In this document: positions 16,985-25,860 of the stretch, piece by piece
Layout: the number at the start of each line of letters is the position of its first letter
How positions within the stretch are numbered: position 1 is the stretch's first letter
NCBI GenBank assembly: GCA_013151865.1
Contig: JAADHN010000152.1
Span: forward strand, 1 to 33,446
Source: Kiritimatiellota bacterium
Lineage (GTDB): Bacteria > Verrucomicrobiota > Lentisphaeria > Oligosphaerales > JAADHN01
Reading direction: 5' to 3'
Length of the DNA stretch: 33,446 bases
Position numbers and translations under genes: made by a program
Notes under the pieces: model-generated
Databases searched by the model: none
Seen by the model: the letters and a program-made list of their open reading frames with translations, nothing else
Told to the model about the DNA's origin: nothing

Positions 16985-17431
16985 GATGCATCCTCGCGAT
17001 TTCGGATGAACGTGTCGTATCGAGAGGACGACCACGCGGTCGGTCGCGTCATCCGCACGAATCGGGCCCTCCGCAAGCGGTACTCTAGACGACGACGAGT
17101 TCAACTGCAATTCATGCGGACTTCTTTTCGTTGCCGGGCAACTTCCCCTTTCGATCTCGGCGGGATTCTCGGTTGGGGTAGGCGCCGTCTCACACCGTCC
17201 GTCTGCAACGGGCGATGAATGCGGCGTTTTCGGCGCCCGTTTCCACGGCGCGACAGCGCCTTGCCGTAAACCAGGCTGTGCTCGTCCATCGTGCCCGCAG
17301 GGCCTCGACGGTTGGTCTTTGCTGCGCCTTGCGCTCCGGCCGGCAACGACTACGTTTTTCCCATCGGTCGCTCCTTTGCCGCAATGTGGGGGGTGCGGCG
17401 TGGAAAACGAACGAATCGGAGACGGACCTCC
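16985..17431. other. Divergent intergenic interval, 447 bases
   Basis: This stretch separates the minus-strand sulfur-carrier genes from the plus-strand 814-residue gene and should hold promoters for both. A weak minus-strand pair TTGCAG/TAGAGT with a 17-base spacer ends at 17082, about 100 bases before the TusA-like gene. Short minus-strand frames (for example 17101-17289) are rich in Arg and lack family resemblance, so none is called. GGAG at 17418-17421 serves the plus-strand gene. Confidence 0.45.
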
Positions 17432-19876
17432 ATGGACTTCCGCAATGTCACTCTCGAAGTCAGTTTGAAACCGTTCAAGGACGACTCGGAGGCAACGGCG
17501 CGAACCGTGTGCCGCGAAATGTTCCGGCAATGGTACGCTTTGTGCCGACACGCGGACACGGTGTCCGTACTCTTGTGGATCGCCGACGGGTCGGAAATCC
17601 TCGAGTACCGCGGCGATCCGCGGGAGTCGTTCGAGTGGGCCAAATGGCTCGGACGCGCCAACCAGTCGGATACGAGTCCGTGGGACCCGGACGGCATCGG
17701 TCTCCATTCTCGGCCGTACCTCTACCGGGAGGCCCCGCCGGAATTCACTTACGGTTGGTTGCGGCGGCTGGTGTCCATCATCAAGGAAGAGGGCCGGCAA
17801 GTCACGGGCCGGCGAATCCGGGTCGGGGAGACGTTCGACCCCGGTCCCGAGTTCGCCAAGTCCCCGTTCAAATTCGAACGGCACCCGGAGCTCTGCATGG
17901 GCCGGACCATGGGGAAGGCCAGTTTCGCCTGCTGCTATGCACGCCTCCATGCCGACCCCACGCCCTATGCCGGATTTCCGGAGGGCATTCCCGAGGGCTT
18001 GCCATTCGGGGTTTTTCTTGGACGGCAGAGCGAGATTTTCTTGAAGGACATGGGGTTCGACTATCTCTGGCTCTCGAACGGCTTCGGCTTCGGCCTCGAG
18101 CCCTGGGGCCTGCGCGGCGCCGTTTTCGACGGCAAGCGTTTCTCGGCGGAACGCTGCGACGATGTCCGAGCCGAGAATCTCGATTTCTGGCGCCTGTTCC
18201 GGACCGAGTGTCCGGCCGTTCCCATCGAGACTCGGGGCACCAATCTGGGTACCGGCATGGATTTGGCCTCGGACGCCGTGCCCCTGCGCGAAATCTACTC
18301 GGGCGATTTCAACATGACGCCCCCACCCAATTCGCCTTGGGCCGCCATCAATCACGACTTCGGGCTCGAACTTGTGGGCTGGATGTCGCACATCGCGGAG
18401 ATCCCCGGCGACGAGTACCCCTTCCGATTCTACACCCACGATCCATGGTGGATCAACAGCCCTTGGCTGGACCGGTACGGCCGCGAGCCCCACGACATCT
18501 ACCTGCCCCTGGCCGTGTGCCGTCTCGACGGGAAAGGAGTCGCTCGGCCGCCGACCTCCATCCTATTCCTGACCGTGGACGATTCGTACGGGAATATGCT
18601 GCAGCAAGTGCCGGACGAGGTCATCCCCCACATCCTCGCCTGTCGGCGGGAAGCACCGGATCAGGCCGGACCACTGCTCTGGGTCTACCCGTTCGACGAA
18701 TATCACCGCTATACGTTCGAGGCCCCGAACCGAATTGACGAAGTGTTCTTCGGCGATTGGTTCATGCGTGGAGCGGTCAACAACGGACTGCCCCTGAATA
18801 CGGTCGTCAGTACAGCCAACTTCGTCTCGGCCGTTCGAAACGACCCCGGCAGGTTCATCGAATCCGTCCTGGTCAGTCCGGTACCCCTCGACGGCAGTGC
18901 TTGGCAGCGGACGCTCCTCGAACACGTCCGAGCCGGCGGCCGACTCCTGCTGTACGGTCCGGTCGGCGACGCCGGCCCGGAATTGCTCGACGCAATCAAT
19001 GTTCGTCCGGCGGAACCGGTCTCCGGCCAATTCGAAATAGAGGTTTCCGCTCCGACAGACGTTTTTGCGGAGACCGCACCGGGAACAACTCTCCTTCACC
19101 ACGAATTGCTGTGTGCGGGCGGAATGCGCGGGGTCTTGGCCGATGACGGGTGTCCGCATACGAGCGTGTTGGCCCGGGTCGCCAGAGGCGGTGTCGAGCG
19201 GATCGCCGCCTTGACCCGCAGTCTGCCCGAATGGCGGGGAGGGTGTATTGTCTGGGTACGCGGGACAGTGGCGTGCGACCCGAAACGAACGGGCGGGCAT
19301 CTCCTGGTCCCGCTCGACCCGGTCGTGCATTTCCCGGCCGAAGTCTTGATGCGCCATGCATTGGAGGCGTTCGGGTACAGAATCACGGTCGAGAAATACA
19401 CTTCCGGGCAGAAGACGCCCATGACCTGCGTCTCGCGACACGCCAACGCTTTTTTTCTGGCCGGGTTTACGCCCGATACCACGACGGCCCTGCGTCTCCG
19501 TTTTCCCCAGGGCGTCCCGCTGCTGCTGGGACTCGAGACACGCCAAGTGGATGGGCAGGTCCGGTATTCTTTCCCCAAAGCCTGGCGGCGCGAGTGTCGT
19601 GTGTTCGTGGACCAGGCAGCGGACGGTCCCCTGGCCTGCCGGGAAGTCCACTCGGGAATGGTCGGCATCAAGCGGCGAATGCAGGTGGACGGACTCATGG
19701 ACGCCACCGTTCGCTTCTACCACGAACCGGGGACCGAACAGCGGGTCCGGGTCCTGCGGGACCCGCACCCGCCGTATGTGCATGGCGATTTCCGTCCGGT
19801 CGAAGTCTGCCGGGACGCACTCGGGAACTACTGTCGGGTCGAGGGCGTCACCGGAACCATCATGATTTCTTGGTAG
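17432..19876 (+). CDS. Large protein of unknown function, possibly glycosidase-like
   Basis: I cannot name this 814-residue family with certainty. No signal peptide is visible. The N-terminal half (1-440) alternates hydrophobic strands and helices as in a TIM barrel, with acid-rich aromatic motifs such as GETFDPGPEF (133-142), ETRGTNLGTGMD (266-277) and FYTHDPWW (333-340) that could line a sugar site. Around 496-510 EHVRAGGRLLLYGP resembles the amidotransferase-like middle domain of GH42 beta-galactosidases. The C-terminal part is beta-rich. ATG 17432 precedes NVTLEVSLKPF and has GGAG about 10 bases upstream. A Gfo/Idh oxidoreductase follows in the same direction. A role in carbohydrate breakdown is inferred from shape and context only. 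Confidence 0.8.
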   Translation: MDFRNVTLEVSLKPFKDDSEATARTVCREMFRQWYALCRHADTVSVLLWIADGSEILEYRGDPRESFEWAKWLGRANQSDTSPWDPDGIGLHSRPYLYREAPPEFTYGWLRRLVSIIKEEGRQVTGRRIRVGETFDPGPEFAKSPFKFERHPELCMGRTMGKASFACCYARLHADPTPYAGFPEGIPEGLPFGVFLGRQSEIFLKDMGFDYLWLSNGFGFGLEPWGLRGAVFDGKRFSAERCDDVRAENLDFWRLFRTECPAVPIETRGTNLGTGMDLASDAVPLREIYSGDFNMTPPPNSPWAAINHDFGLELVGWMSHIAEIPGDEYPFRFYTHDPWWINSPWLDRYGREPHDIYLPLAVCRLDGKGVARPPTSILFLTVDDSYGNMLQQVPDEVIPHILACRREAPDQAGPLLWVYPFDEYHRYTFEAPNRIDEVFFGDWFMRGAVNNGLPLNTVVSTANFVSAVRNDPGRFIESVLVSPVPLDGSAWQRTLLEHVRAGGRLLLYGPVGDAGPELLDAINVRPAEPVSGQFEIEVSAPTDVFAETAPGTTLLHHELLCAGGMRGVLADDGCPHTSVLARVARGGVERIAALTRSLPEWRGGCIVWVRGTVACDPKRTGGHLLVPLDPVVHFPAEVLMRHALEAFGYRITVEKYTSGQKTPMTCVSRHANAFFLAGFTPDTTTALRLRFPQGVPLLLGLETRQVDGQVRYSFPKAWRRECRVFVDQAADGPLACREVHSGMVGIKRRMQVDGLMDATVRFYHEPGTEQRVRVLRDPHPPYVHGDFRPVEVCRDALGNYCRVEGVTGTIMISW

Positions 19877-20089
19877 GCCCCGTGCCCGCGCGCCGCAGCC
19901 GGCTCTGTCGAGATTGCTTCGCTTTCATCCGGTGATGCAGCCCGCAACAGGTCCGCTCCGGATCGAAGCGGGGGCCATTGGGCGAGCAACCGGCGGTCCG
20001 AAATCTGGGAATTGGAAACGGGGATTGCAGCGGGCCGTCAAACGGTCTCCAGGATACCTCAGGACTCGCACGCCCCAAGCGTCCCCTCC

Positions 20090-20107
20090 CACACACAGGT
20101 GGGACCT
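20090..20107 (+). repeat. Short hairpin before the Gfo/Idh gene
   Basis: TCCCAC and GTGGGA are perfect complements around a six-base loop, about 20 bases before the oxidoreductase start codon at 20128 and just before its GGGAGG site. In RNA it could modulate ribosome access. The rest of the 251-base gap (19877-20127) shows no gene. Confidence 0.35.
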
Positions 20108-20127
20108 TGCGTCGGGAGGAAAAACCG

Positions 20128-21348
20128 ATGAGTTCATCAGCCGTGTCCATTGTACTGGTCGGGGTCGGCGGGTACGGGAATGCCTACGTAAACGCCCTGT
20201 TGGACGCCCCGGACACCGCCGCTTTCAGCATCGCGGGCGTGGTCGATCCGTTTCCGGAGGGCTGTCGGCGGTTGCCGGAACTGCGCGCGCTGGGGAACCC
20301 GTTCTATGCGGACCTCGCATCCTTCTACCGCGAGCACACCGCGGACTTGGCCGTCGTCTCCTCGCCCATTGCCTGGCACTGCGAGCACACTTGCCTGGCC
20401 CTCGATCACGGAACGCACGTGCTGTGCGAGAAACCGCTGTGCGCCACGACCGGGCAGGCGGCGACCATGCGCGAGGCTCGGGACCGCGCCGGGCGGTTTG
20501 TCGCCGTCGGCTATCAGTGGTCCTTCAATGAGGCTACCCAGCGGCTGAAACGCGACATTCTCGCCGGGCGTCTCGGGCGTCCGCGACGTCTGCGGACGCT
20601 GGTTCTCTGGCCGCGGGACGCCGGGTATTACGCCCGCAACGACTGGGCCGGGGCGCTCAGGGATTCCCAGGGGCGCTGGGTGTTGGACAGCCCGGTCAAC
20701 AACGCCACCGCCCATTACCTCCACAACATGTTTTATGCGATCGGTCCGGCGCCCGACCGCAGCGCCGTTCCCGTCCGGGTGCAAGCGGAACTGTATCGGG
20801 CTAATCCGATAACCAACTACGACACCGGAGCTTGTCGGGTGGTCACCGACACCGAGGTCGAGCTGCTGTTTTACAGCTCGCACGCGGTCGACGTGCAGCG
20901 GGGGCCCGAGTATGTCTTCGAATTCGAAAAGGCCGTTGTCACGTACTCGCCGAAGGACGCGGCGATTATGGCGCGGTTCGCCGATGGTTCGGTGCGGCAA
21001 TACGGGGACCCGAATCGCGACGGCATGAAAAAACTCCGGGATTGCCTGGCTGCGGCACGCGGAGAAGGGACCATCGCCTGCGGCATCGAGGCCGCCTCGA
21101 GCCAGACCCTGTGCATGAATGGGATGCAGCTCTCCGGCGGGCCCGTTTCCGAGTTTCCACCCGGGATGGTGTGCGCCCGGGGCCGGGGCGGGGCCCGCGT
21201 CACCTACGGCTCCGGATTGGCGGACGTCCTCTCCACGTGCTGGGAGCGGGGATGCCTGCCGTCGGAGTTGGGCGTTGCCTGGGCGAAGGCCGGACGGGAA
21301 GTGCACGTGGCGGGGCCCGAGTTCCGGTTCCCGCCTGACGGGAGCTGA
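20128..21348 (+). CDS. Gfo/Idh/MocA-family NAD(P)-dependent oxidoreductase
   Basis: This is a 406-residue oxidoreductase. The Rossmann motif LVGVGGYGNAY (10-20) and GVVDPFPEG open the dinucleotide domain. The family signature CEKPLC supplies the conserved Lys of the EKP motif. GYQWSFNEATQRLKRDI, NNATAHYLHNMFY and the following strands form the substrate domain, where the conserved catalytic His lies. Such enzymes oxidise or reduce sugars, inositols or amino sugars. ATG 20128 is fixed by GGAGG about 9 bases upstream; longer in-frame starts would add nonconserved Pro/Gly-rich sequence. It follows the 814-residue gene by 251 bases, and they may work on the same sugar. Confidence 0.92.
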   Translation: MSSSAVSIVLVGVGGYGNAYVNALLDAPDTAAFSIAGVVDPFPEGCRRLPELRALGNPFYADLASFYREHTADLAVVSSPIAWHCEHTCLALDHGTHVLCEKPLCATTGQAATMREARDRAGRFVAVGYQWSFNEATQRLKRDILAGRLGRPRRLRTLVLWPRDAGYYARNDWAGALRDSQGRWVLDSPVNNATAHYLHNMFYAIGPAPDRSAVPVRVQAELYRANPITNYDTGACRVVTDTEVELLFYSSHAVDVQRGPEYVFEFEKAVVTYSPKDAAIMARFADGSVRQYGDPNRDGMKKLRDCLAAARGEGTIACGIEAASSQTLCMNGMQLSGGPVSEFPPGMVCARGRGGARVTYGSGLADVLSTCWERGCLPSELGVAWAKAGREVHVAGPEFRFPPDGS

Positions 21349-21351
21349 CAG

Positions 21352-21407
21352 TCGCACCTCCAAATCCTCCCTCCGGCGTCGGAGCGGGGGAGGCCCTTTC
21401 GGTGCGA
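21352..21407. terminator. Bidirectional stem-loop between convergent genes
   Basis: TCGCACC (21352-21358) pairs with GGTGCGA (21401-21407). Inside it, CCTCC-CTCCG (21366-21375) pairs with CGGAG and GGAGG (21380-21384, 21389-21393) around a GCGT loop with a four-base bulge. It fills the 69-base gap between the stops at 21348 (plus) and 21418 (minus), so it probably ends transcription both ways. No T-run is present. Confidence 0.6.
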
Positions 21408-21417
21408 GACGGGTTGC

Positions 21418-22260
21418 TCAGCCGACCGTCCTGTTCGAATCCGCGGCCACCAAGTCCAGGAGCACGGACCCCAACGCCCGGGCGCTCATCACGGACCGGC
21501 GCGTGCCGCCGGCCGGTGGTCCCGAGACGTCCACCTCGGCCTCGACCAGGCATTCGGCGTGGCGCCGACCGCGCACCACCATTTCTCCGGCGGGATCCAG
21601 TAGATAACTGTCGCCGTATGCCACCCCTTCGAAACCCATTCCCACATCCGGGCCGGAGCCCACGTTGTTCCCGCGGAAAAACCAGGCCCCGTTTTCAACG
21701 GCGCGGGCGGTGTGGTCCGAGCGCACCTTCTGGAAGTGATCGATCAAGGCCTGCGGGCGCACGTAGTTGTAGTGCGGGGCGAACAGTAACCGCGCCCCTT
21801 TCAGTGCCAGGATTCGCGCCGGTTCGATATACCCTCCGTCGGCGCAGATCAGCACGCCGAACGTCGCGTCCCCGTGCCGGAAAACCGGGAATTCACGCCC
21901 CGGAGTGAAGTAACGGAAGCAGGGAAACGCCTTGCTGTACGTCCCCAAAAGCTCCCCCCGCCTGGCCACCAGTACAGTGTTGAAGAGGCGGTCGCCCCGC
22001 CGTTCGTTGAAACCGACGATGAAAGTGCAATCGAACCCGGCGGTCTTGTTCAGGAACCAAATCAGCTCGGCGCCGTCGCGTTCGAGGCTGTTCGCCCGGG
22101 CCCCGGCCTCGGCCGGGTAATACCCGGTCAGGAAACTCTCCGGAAACGAAACAATTTCGATCCCGCGCCGTGCGGCTTCGGCCAAACCGTCGAGGACTTT
22201 TTCGGCATTCGTCCGGAAATCCCCCGGACTGCACTCGAGCTGCCAATGTCCGATGCGCAT
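21418..22260 (-). CDS. Carbon-nitrogen hydrolase (nitrilase superfamily)
   Basis: This 280-residue enzyme has the complete Glu-Lys-Cys triad: E41 in FPESF, K109 in YSKAFPC, and C138 in LICADGG. The fold strands IGHWQLEC at the start and EVDV near the end are typical. Members hydrolyse amides, carbamoyl compounds or nitriles; the specific substrate is unknown. ATG 22260 has a GGAAG element upstream and lies 27 bases after the phosphatidylserine decarboxylase stop, indicating co-transcription. GADGGY in place of CDxxFPE after the nucleophile suggests an unusual subfamily. Confidence 0.9.
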   Translation of the reverse strand: MRIGHWQLECSPGDFRTNAEKVLDGLAEAARRGIEIVSFPESFLTGYYPAEAGARANSLERDGAELIWFLNKTAGFDCTFIVGFNERRGDRLFNTVLVARRGELLGTYSKAFPCFRYFTPGREFPVFRHGDATFGVLICADGGYIEPARILALKGARLLFAPHYNYVRPQALIDHFQKVRSDHTARAVENGAWFFRGNNVGSGPDVGMGFEGVAYGDSYLLDPAGEMVVRGRRHAECLVEAEVDVSGPPAGGTRRSVMSARALGSVLLDLVAADSNRTVG

Positions 22261-22287
22261 GGCCGTGTCTTCCGCTGTTTCTCCGCC

Positions 22288-23232
22288 TCAAGTCGGGCCA
22301 GGCCCGGACTTGGTCAAGACGGCTCGACCGAGCCGTTCGCCGGCCCGGACCCGGGTTTCGATGCCCTCGCGTGTGCGGGCCGTTAAATCCGGGTCCGGCT
22401 CGAAGCGTCCCGGCTCGAAAAGGAGGACGATCGTCGAGCCCCCGAATTTGAAGTAGCCTTTCTCGTCCATTTTTCGGAACTCGCGTTCGGTGTGTGTCCG
22501 GACAATGGCGCCGACCCCGAACGCACCCACCTCGACGAAGGCCGTGCGTCCGAAATTCACCAGATCGAGCAGGCTCACCCGTCGCCGGTTTTCGGCAAGT
22601 ACCTGCGGCCGCAGCGTCAGGGCAAGGGGATTGACCGAATCGAAGCCGCCCGGCACATCCCATTCCTCGATTGTTCGACCATCGGCCGGATAATGAAAAC
22701 GGTGGTAGTCGGCCGGGCAGAGGCGGGCCACGACCACGGGGCCGCCGGCAAAAGGCGCTGCCGCGCCCGGTTTGCCCAGCAGCTCCTCGTTCGTATACGC
22801 CCGGGCCTTGACTTCGAGCCGCTCGTCGCCTGCCCACCTCGGAAATACACGCACCCGAGAGTCGGCCGGGGAACAGAACACGTCCGGAGCCGGATCGAAC
22901 GGACGTGCATCGGAGCGGAGACGACGGGTGAAAAACTCGTTGAAGGTCCGGAAAGACTCCACCGGCTCGAGGAATTCGCTCGGGTCGATCCCCAGTTGTA
23001 CCATGACTCGCGGGATCTTCCATCGCGACAAGCGGCTGTCGCAGTATCGACCCAGCAGCCGGGAAGCCCAGGCACGGCGGAAGAAGAGCACCCGGCACAG
23101 AGAACGCCAGGGCGGCGCGTAGGCCGCCCGCAGCCAGCGGTCGCCCAGCACAACCTCCCGGACCATGCGTCCGGCCCGGCGGTCGAAAACCCGGATTCCT
23201 TGAGGTGGCCGATCCGGCGGCGCCCCGTTCAT
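22288..23232 (-). CDS. psd: Phosphatidylserine decarboxylase proenzyme
   Basis: This 314-residue proenzyme has the self-cleavage motif FGGST, in which cleavage before S266 creates the pyruvoyl cofactor. D124 in SPADS and the histidines in DYHRFHYP (H177, H180) fit the charge-relay and active-site positions. TFNEFFTRRL near residue 97 is strongly conserved. It converts phosphatidylserine to phosphatidylethanolamine at the inner membrane. ATG 23232 overlaps the permease stop by four bases (ATGA) and has GGAAGGG upstream. The form resembles the roughly 300-residue clostridial/bacterial type II enzymes. Confidence 0.95.
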   Translation of the reverse strand: MNGAPPDRPPQGIRVFDRRAGRMVREVVLGDRWLRAAYAPPWRSLCRVLFFRRAWASRLLGRYCDSRLSRWKIPRVMVQLGIDPSEFLEPVESFRTFNEFFTRRLRSDARPFDPAPDVFCSPADSRVRVFPRWAGDERLEVKARAYTNEELLGKPGAAAPFAGGPVVVARLCPADYHRFHYPADGRTIEEWDVPGGFDSVNPLALTLRPQVLAENRRRVSLLDLVNFGRTAFVEVGAFGVGAIVRTHTEREFRKMDEKGYFKFGGSTIVLLFEPGRFEPDPDLTARTREGIETRVRAGERLGRAVLTKSGPGPT

Positions 23233-24377
23233 GCTTCGGCCCTTCCGCTTGAGTCCGTCTCTTCGGACGGTGGCGGTCCCGGGCGGGCCCCGCCGGTGTC
23301 GGGCCCCGTCCGCTTTGCGTGGAGTGCCGTCAGTAAGAGAATGACGGCACACATTCCGACTGCCAGGAAAAGAATGAGGGACCGCGATGCGGTCTCGGCC
23401 CCGAACTGCTTCAACGCGACGGCGATGCCCCCGGCGATGATCATAAGCGCATAGAGCAGGCGGAGCACCCGACCGTGCAGGACGCGGCCGGCGAAGACCC
23501 CGACCGGGGCCCCGATGAGGGCCCCGACGATCATCAGACCGGAGGCCGTGAATTCGACTCGGCCGTAACGATGAACCGCCTCGACGAGCAGGTGCGGGTC
23601 GACGCCCGTGAGTAAGAAGGCGCCGAGGCCCACACGCCGGACCGATTCGGACACGAATGCGCCCACGCCCGAGTAGGCCAGAACGGCGAACGGACTGGCA
23701 ATCAACAGGCACAGCAGGCTCGTGCCCACTGCGACCGCCGTGGGCGTCCCCACCACATAGACCATGATGGGCATGAGCACGAAACCGCCGCCCACACCCA
23801 TGATGCCCGAAAGAAAACCCACTCCCAGGCCAATGCCCAGGAGCGGCCACAACGAGACCGTGATGCCGCTCCGCGGCAGGCGCAGGAGCGGTCCGGCGTG
23901 AATCCCCTTCAACCAGCCGCGTCGCCGCTCCGTGCTGTCGTCCTCGCCGGGCGCTGCGGAATGCGAGGTCCGCACGTAGTCGATCAACATCAAGGAGCCC
24001 AGTCCCACCAGAAACACCACGTAGACCGCCCGAACCACCGGGTCCGCACGCCCGAGGTGTTCGAGTACCGTCATCAGTTGCTTGCCGACGCGGATGCCCA
24101 CGATCATCGAGAGGCCGAGAACCGACCCCAAGCGCCCGTCCATGTGCCCGTACTTGCGGTGTTGCCAGCCGGACACGCAGGTCATGCCGAAAACGTACCC
24201 GAGCCCCGTGGCCACGGCATAGGGCATGGGCAGGCCGAAAACGTTCAGGGCCGGCGTGACGATCCAGCCGCCGCCCACGCCGAAAAAGCCGCCCAACAGG
24301 CCCACGGCGGCGCCGAGACCCACCAACAGCAGAACCGACATGTGGCAGTCTGCAAGAGAGAGATGAATGGACAACAT
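23229..24377 (-). CDS. TauE/SafE-family sulfite exporter-like permease
   Basis: This 382-residue polytopic membrane protein has two inverted halves. Each carries the family glycine motif (GGFFGVGGGWIVTP at about 29-42 and SGIMGVGGGFVLMP in the second half). About eight to nine hydrophobic helices are visible, with a charged cytoplasmic loop around residues 140-165 (APGEDDSTERRRG). TauE/SafE proteins move sulfite, sulfoacetate or related organosulfur anions. ATG 24377 has GGAG about 10 bases upstream; an internal ATG at 24341 is an alternative. It lies 41 bases after the glycosyltransferase and overlaps psd. The sulfatase nearby would release sulfate, so a sulfur-anion export role is attractive but unproven. 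Confidence 0.9.
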   Translation of the reverse strand: MLSIHLSLADCHMSVLLLVGLGAAVGLLGGFFGVGGGWIVTPALNVFGLPMPYAVATGLGYVFGMTCVSGWQHRKYGHMDGRLGSVLGLSMIVGIRVGKQLMTVLEHLGRADPVVRAVYVVFLVGLGSLMLIDYVRTSHSAAPGEDDSTERRRGWLKGIHAGPLLRLPRSGITVSLWPLLGIGLGVGFLSGIMGVGGGFVLMPIMVYVVGTPTAVAVGTSLLCLLIASPFAVLAYSGVGAFVSESVRRVGLGAFLLTGVDPHLLVEAVHRYGRVEFTASGLMIVGALIGAPVGVFAGRVLHGRVLRLLYALMIIAGGIAVALKQFGAETASRSLILFLAVGMCAVILLLTALHAKRTGPDTGGARPGPPPSEETDSSGRAEA

Positions 24378-24418
24378 GCGCTGTTTCTCCGGAAAAAACG
24401 GCGGCGGCGCGGAATCCG

Positions 24419-25816
24419 CTATCGCTGTCTGTCGTGCCCGAGGAGTCCTTTGGAAGACACGTACTGTAACCGGGATTTGCCGGCATGGACAGTCCGCCGG
24501 GCCAGGAGCATGATCCGGATCATCCCCAACCCCGCGTAGACGGAGAGCACGGGCTCGATGGGGACTCGGAATCGCGGATGGGCCGCCGGACCCGGAACAA
24601 GAAGGAAATAGGCCAGGGCCGCGAGCAAGAGCCGGTCCGTGTCGCTCGTTTTCCTCCCGCTTCGAAATGTTGCCAGGATGCCTGCCCCGGCGGCGATATA
24701 CTTGAGGCCGAGGAGCAGTGCGCACGCCAAGCCGAAAGCGGCCGCCGGAAGGTTGCCGCCGAAGTAATGCCGGGCAGCCGCGAAGACGCCGCGGTCGTGT
24801 AGGACGCCCAAAGTGCCGTGTCCTCCCACATCGACCCCGAACGTCCGGAGAAACTCCCCGGCGGCCGGAAGCAGGGCGCCGAGGTTGGCTCGGAGGTGGA
24901 TTGCCAGCATGCGGAACGGGGCCCTGCCGATGGTTCGCAGCCCCTCGCGCAGAGCCGTACGGGCTTGATCCGCCTGCGACTCGGTCCGGCCGAGGCGCTC
25001 GTCGAACAGCGCTTGCTGCACCGCAAACGGACGTTCGGCCCGGGTCGCCTCGAGGGCCGCGGCCTCGTACCGATAGAGGTTTAGCGCCGAAACAGTGCTC
25101 ACGCCCCAGTAGCCGGCCCGCAGGCCGTTCCGCAGGGTCCATCCCCCCAATACCAGGAACAGGCCCGCCGCCATGGCCCCGGCGGGACGGTATCGCCGGC
25201 GATAAAGAAGCAGGGCGGGCAGGAGTAGCGAAAAGGGGACGAACACCACCCGCCATAGCCCAAGCGAACCCAGGTATAAACCGGCGGCCAATCCCTCTGC
25301 GGTATGCCGGCCGGCGTCCGGGGCCGCCGACGCAAGACGCGCGCCCCATAAGATCGCCAGCAGCAGGAGCGGGGCGAATAGCGAGTCGCTCAAGAGTCGG
25401 CAGGCATATACGCACGAGACCACGGCCGCGGCCTGCCATGCCGCCGCCCATTCCGCCGGCCCCGGTCCGACCCTCTGCAGACCGGTCGATTGCGAAGTCC
25501 GCAGAACGGCGTGGAAAACCAGCAGGCAGAGCATCACATCCGCCATGCATTGCACCGCGAGCGGGACCGTCGGGCGCGGACCCGCGACAGCGAACACGGC
25601 GGCCAGAAAAAGTGGATAGCCGGGCGTGCGGTAGATCTCCGGGGCGCCGTCGCCGCGCTGGAACCGGCCGGTCTCGAGCAAACCTTGGGCGAGCAGGCGA
25701 TAATCGTACGAGTCGGGCGCCATGACCCGCTCGGGGTGAAACACGCCCCCGATGAAAAGCGCCAGGTGCAGCAACCCCGAGAGTGCCAGAACGACGATCA
25801 TGCCTCGAGTACGCAC
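24419..25816 (-). CDS. GT-C type membrane glycosyltransferase
   Basis: This 465-residue polytopic protein has an N-terminal helix (7-24) followed by the acidic external-loop motif APDSYDY (D35, D38) and EIYRTPGYPLFLA, typical of PMT/ArnT-like GT-C enzymes. About ten further hydrophobic helices occur. The start is read as GTG 25816 because GGAGGT lies 6 bases upstream; the ATG at 25801 is the alternative. It would use a polyprenyl-phosphate sugar to glycosylate lipid or protein outside the cytoplasmic membrane. It is distinct from the 2977-4230 enzyme but of the same broad class. It lies 44 bases after the secreted protein gene. Confidence 0.84.
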   Translation of the reverse strand: MRTRGMIVVLALSGLLHLALFIGGVFHPERVMAPDSYDYRLLAQGLLETGRFQRGDGAPEIYRTPGYPLFLAAVFAVAGPRPTVPLAVQCMADVMLCLLVFHAVLRTSQSTGLQRVGPGPAEWAAAWQAAAVVSCVYACRLLSDSLFAPLLLLAILWGARLASAAPDAGRHTAEGLAAGLYLGSLGLWRVVFVPFSLLLPALLLYRRRYRPAGAMAAGLFLVLGGWTLRNGLRAGYWGVSTVSALNLYRYEAAALEATRAERPFAVQQALFDERLGRTESQADQARTALREGLRTIGRAPFRMLAIHLRANLGALLPAAGEFLRTFGVDVGGHGTLGVLHDRGVFAAARHYFGGNLPAAAFGLACALLLGLKYIAAGAGILATFRSGRKTSDTDRLLLAALAYFLLVPGPAAHPRFRVPIEPVLSVYAGLGMIRIMLLARRTVHAGKSRLQYVSSKGLLGHDRQR

Positions 25817-25860
25817 CGCAGACCTCCACGTTCATCCACCTCGCGACCCACTCCTCGTCC

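Noticed and set aside
17101-17289. Short minus-strand frame in the divergent intergenic region
   Set aside because: It is strongly Arg-rich, has no family resemblance, and another frame is equally open. It was not called a gene.
16757-18493. 578-residue minus-strand frame over the sulfur-carrier gene
   Set aside because: Only the final 75 residues (TusA-like) carry motifs; the upstream part is antisense to the 814-residue gene.
23229-25835. One 868-residue minus-strand frame covering permease and glycosyltransferase
   Set aside because: Only its last 382 residues are protein-like (the permease). The first part is the wrong frame of the glycosyltransferase gene at 24419-25816.
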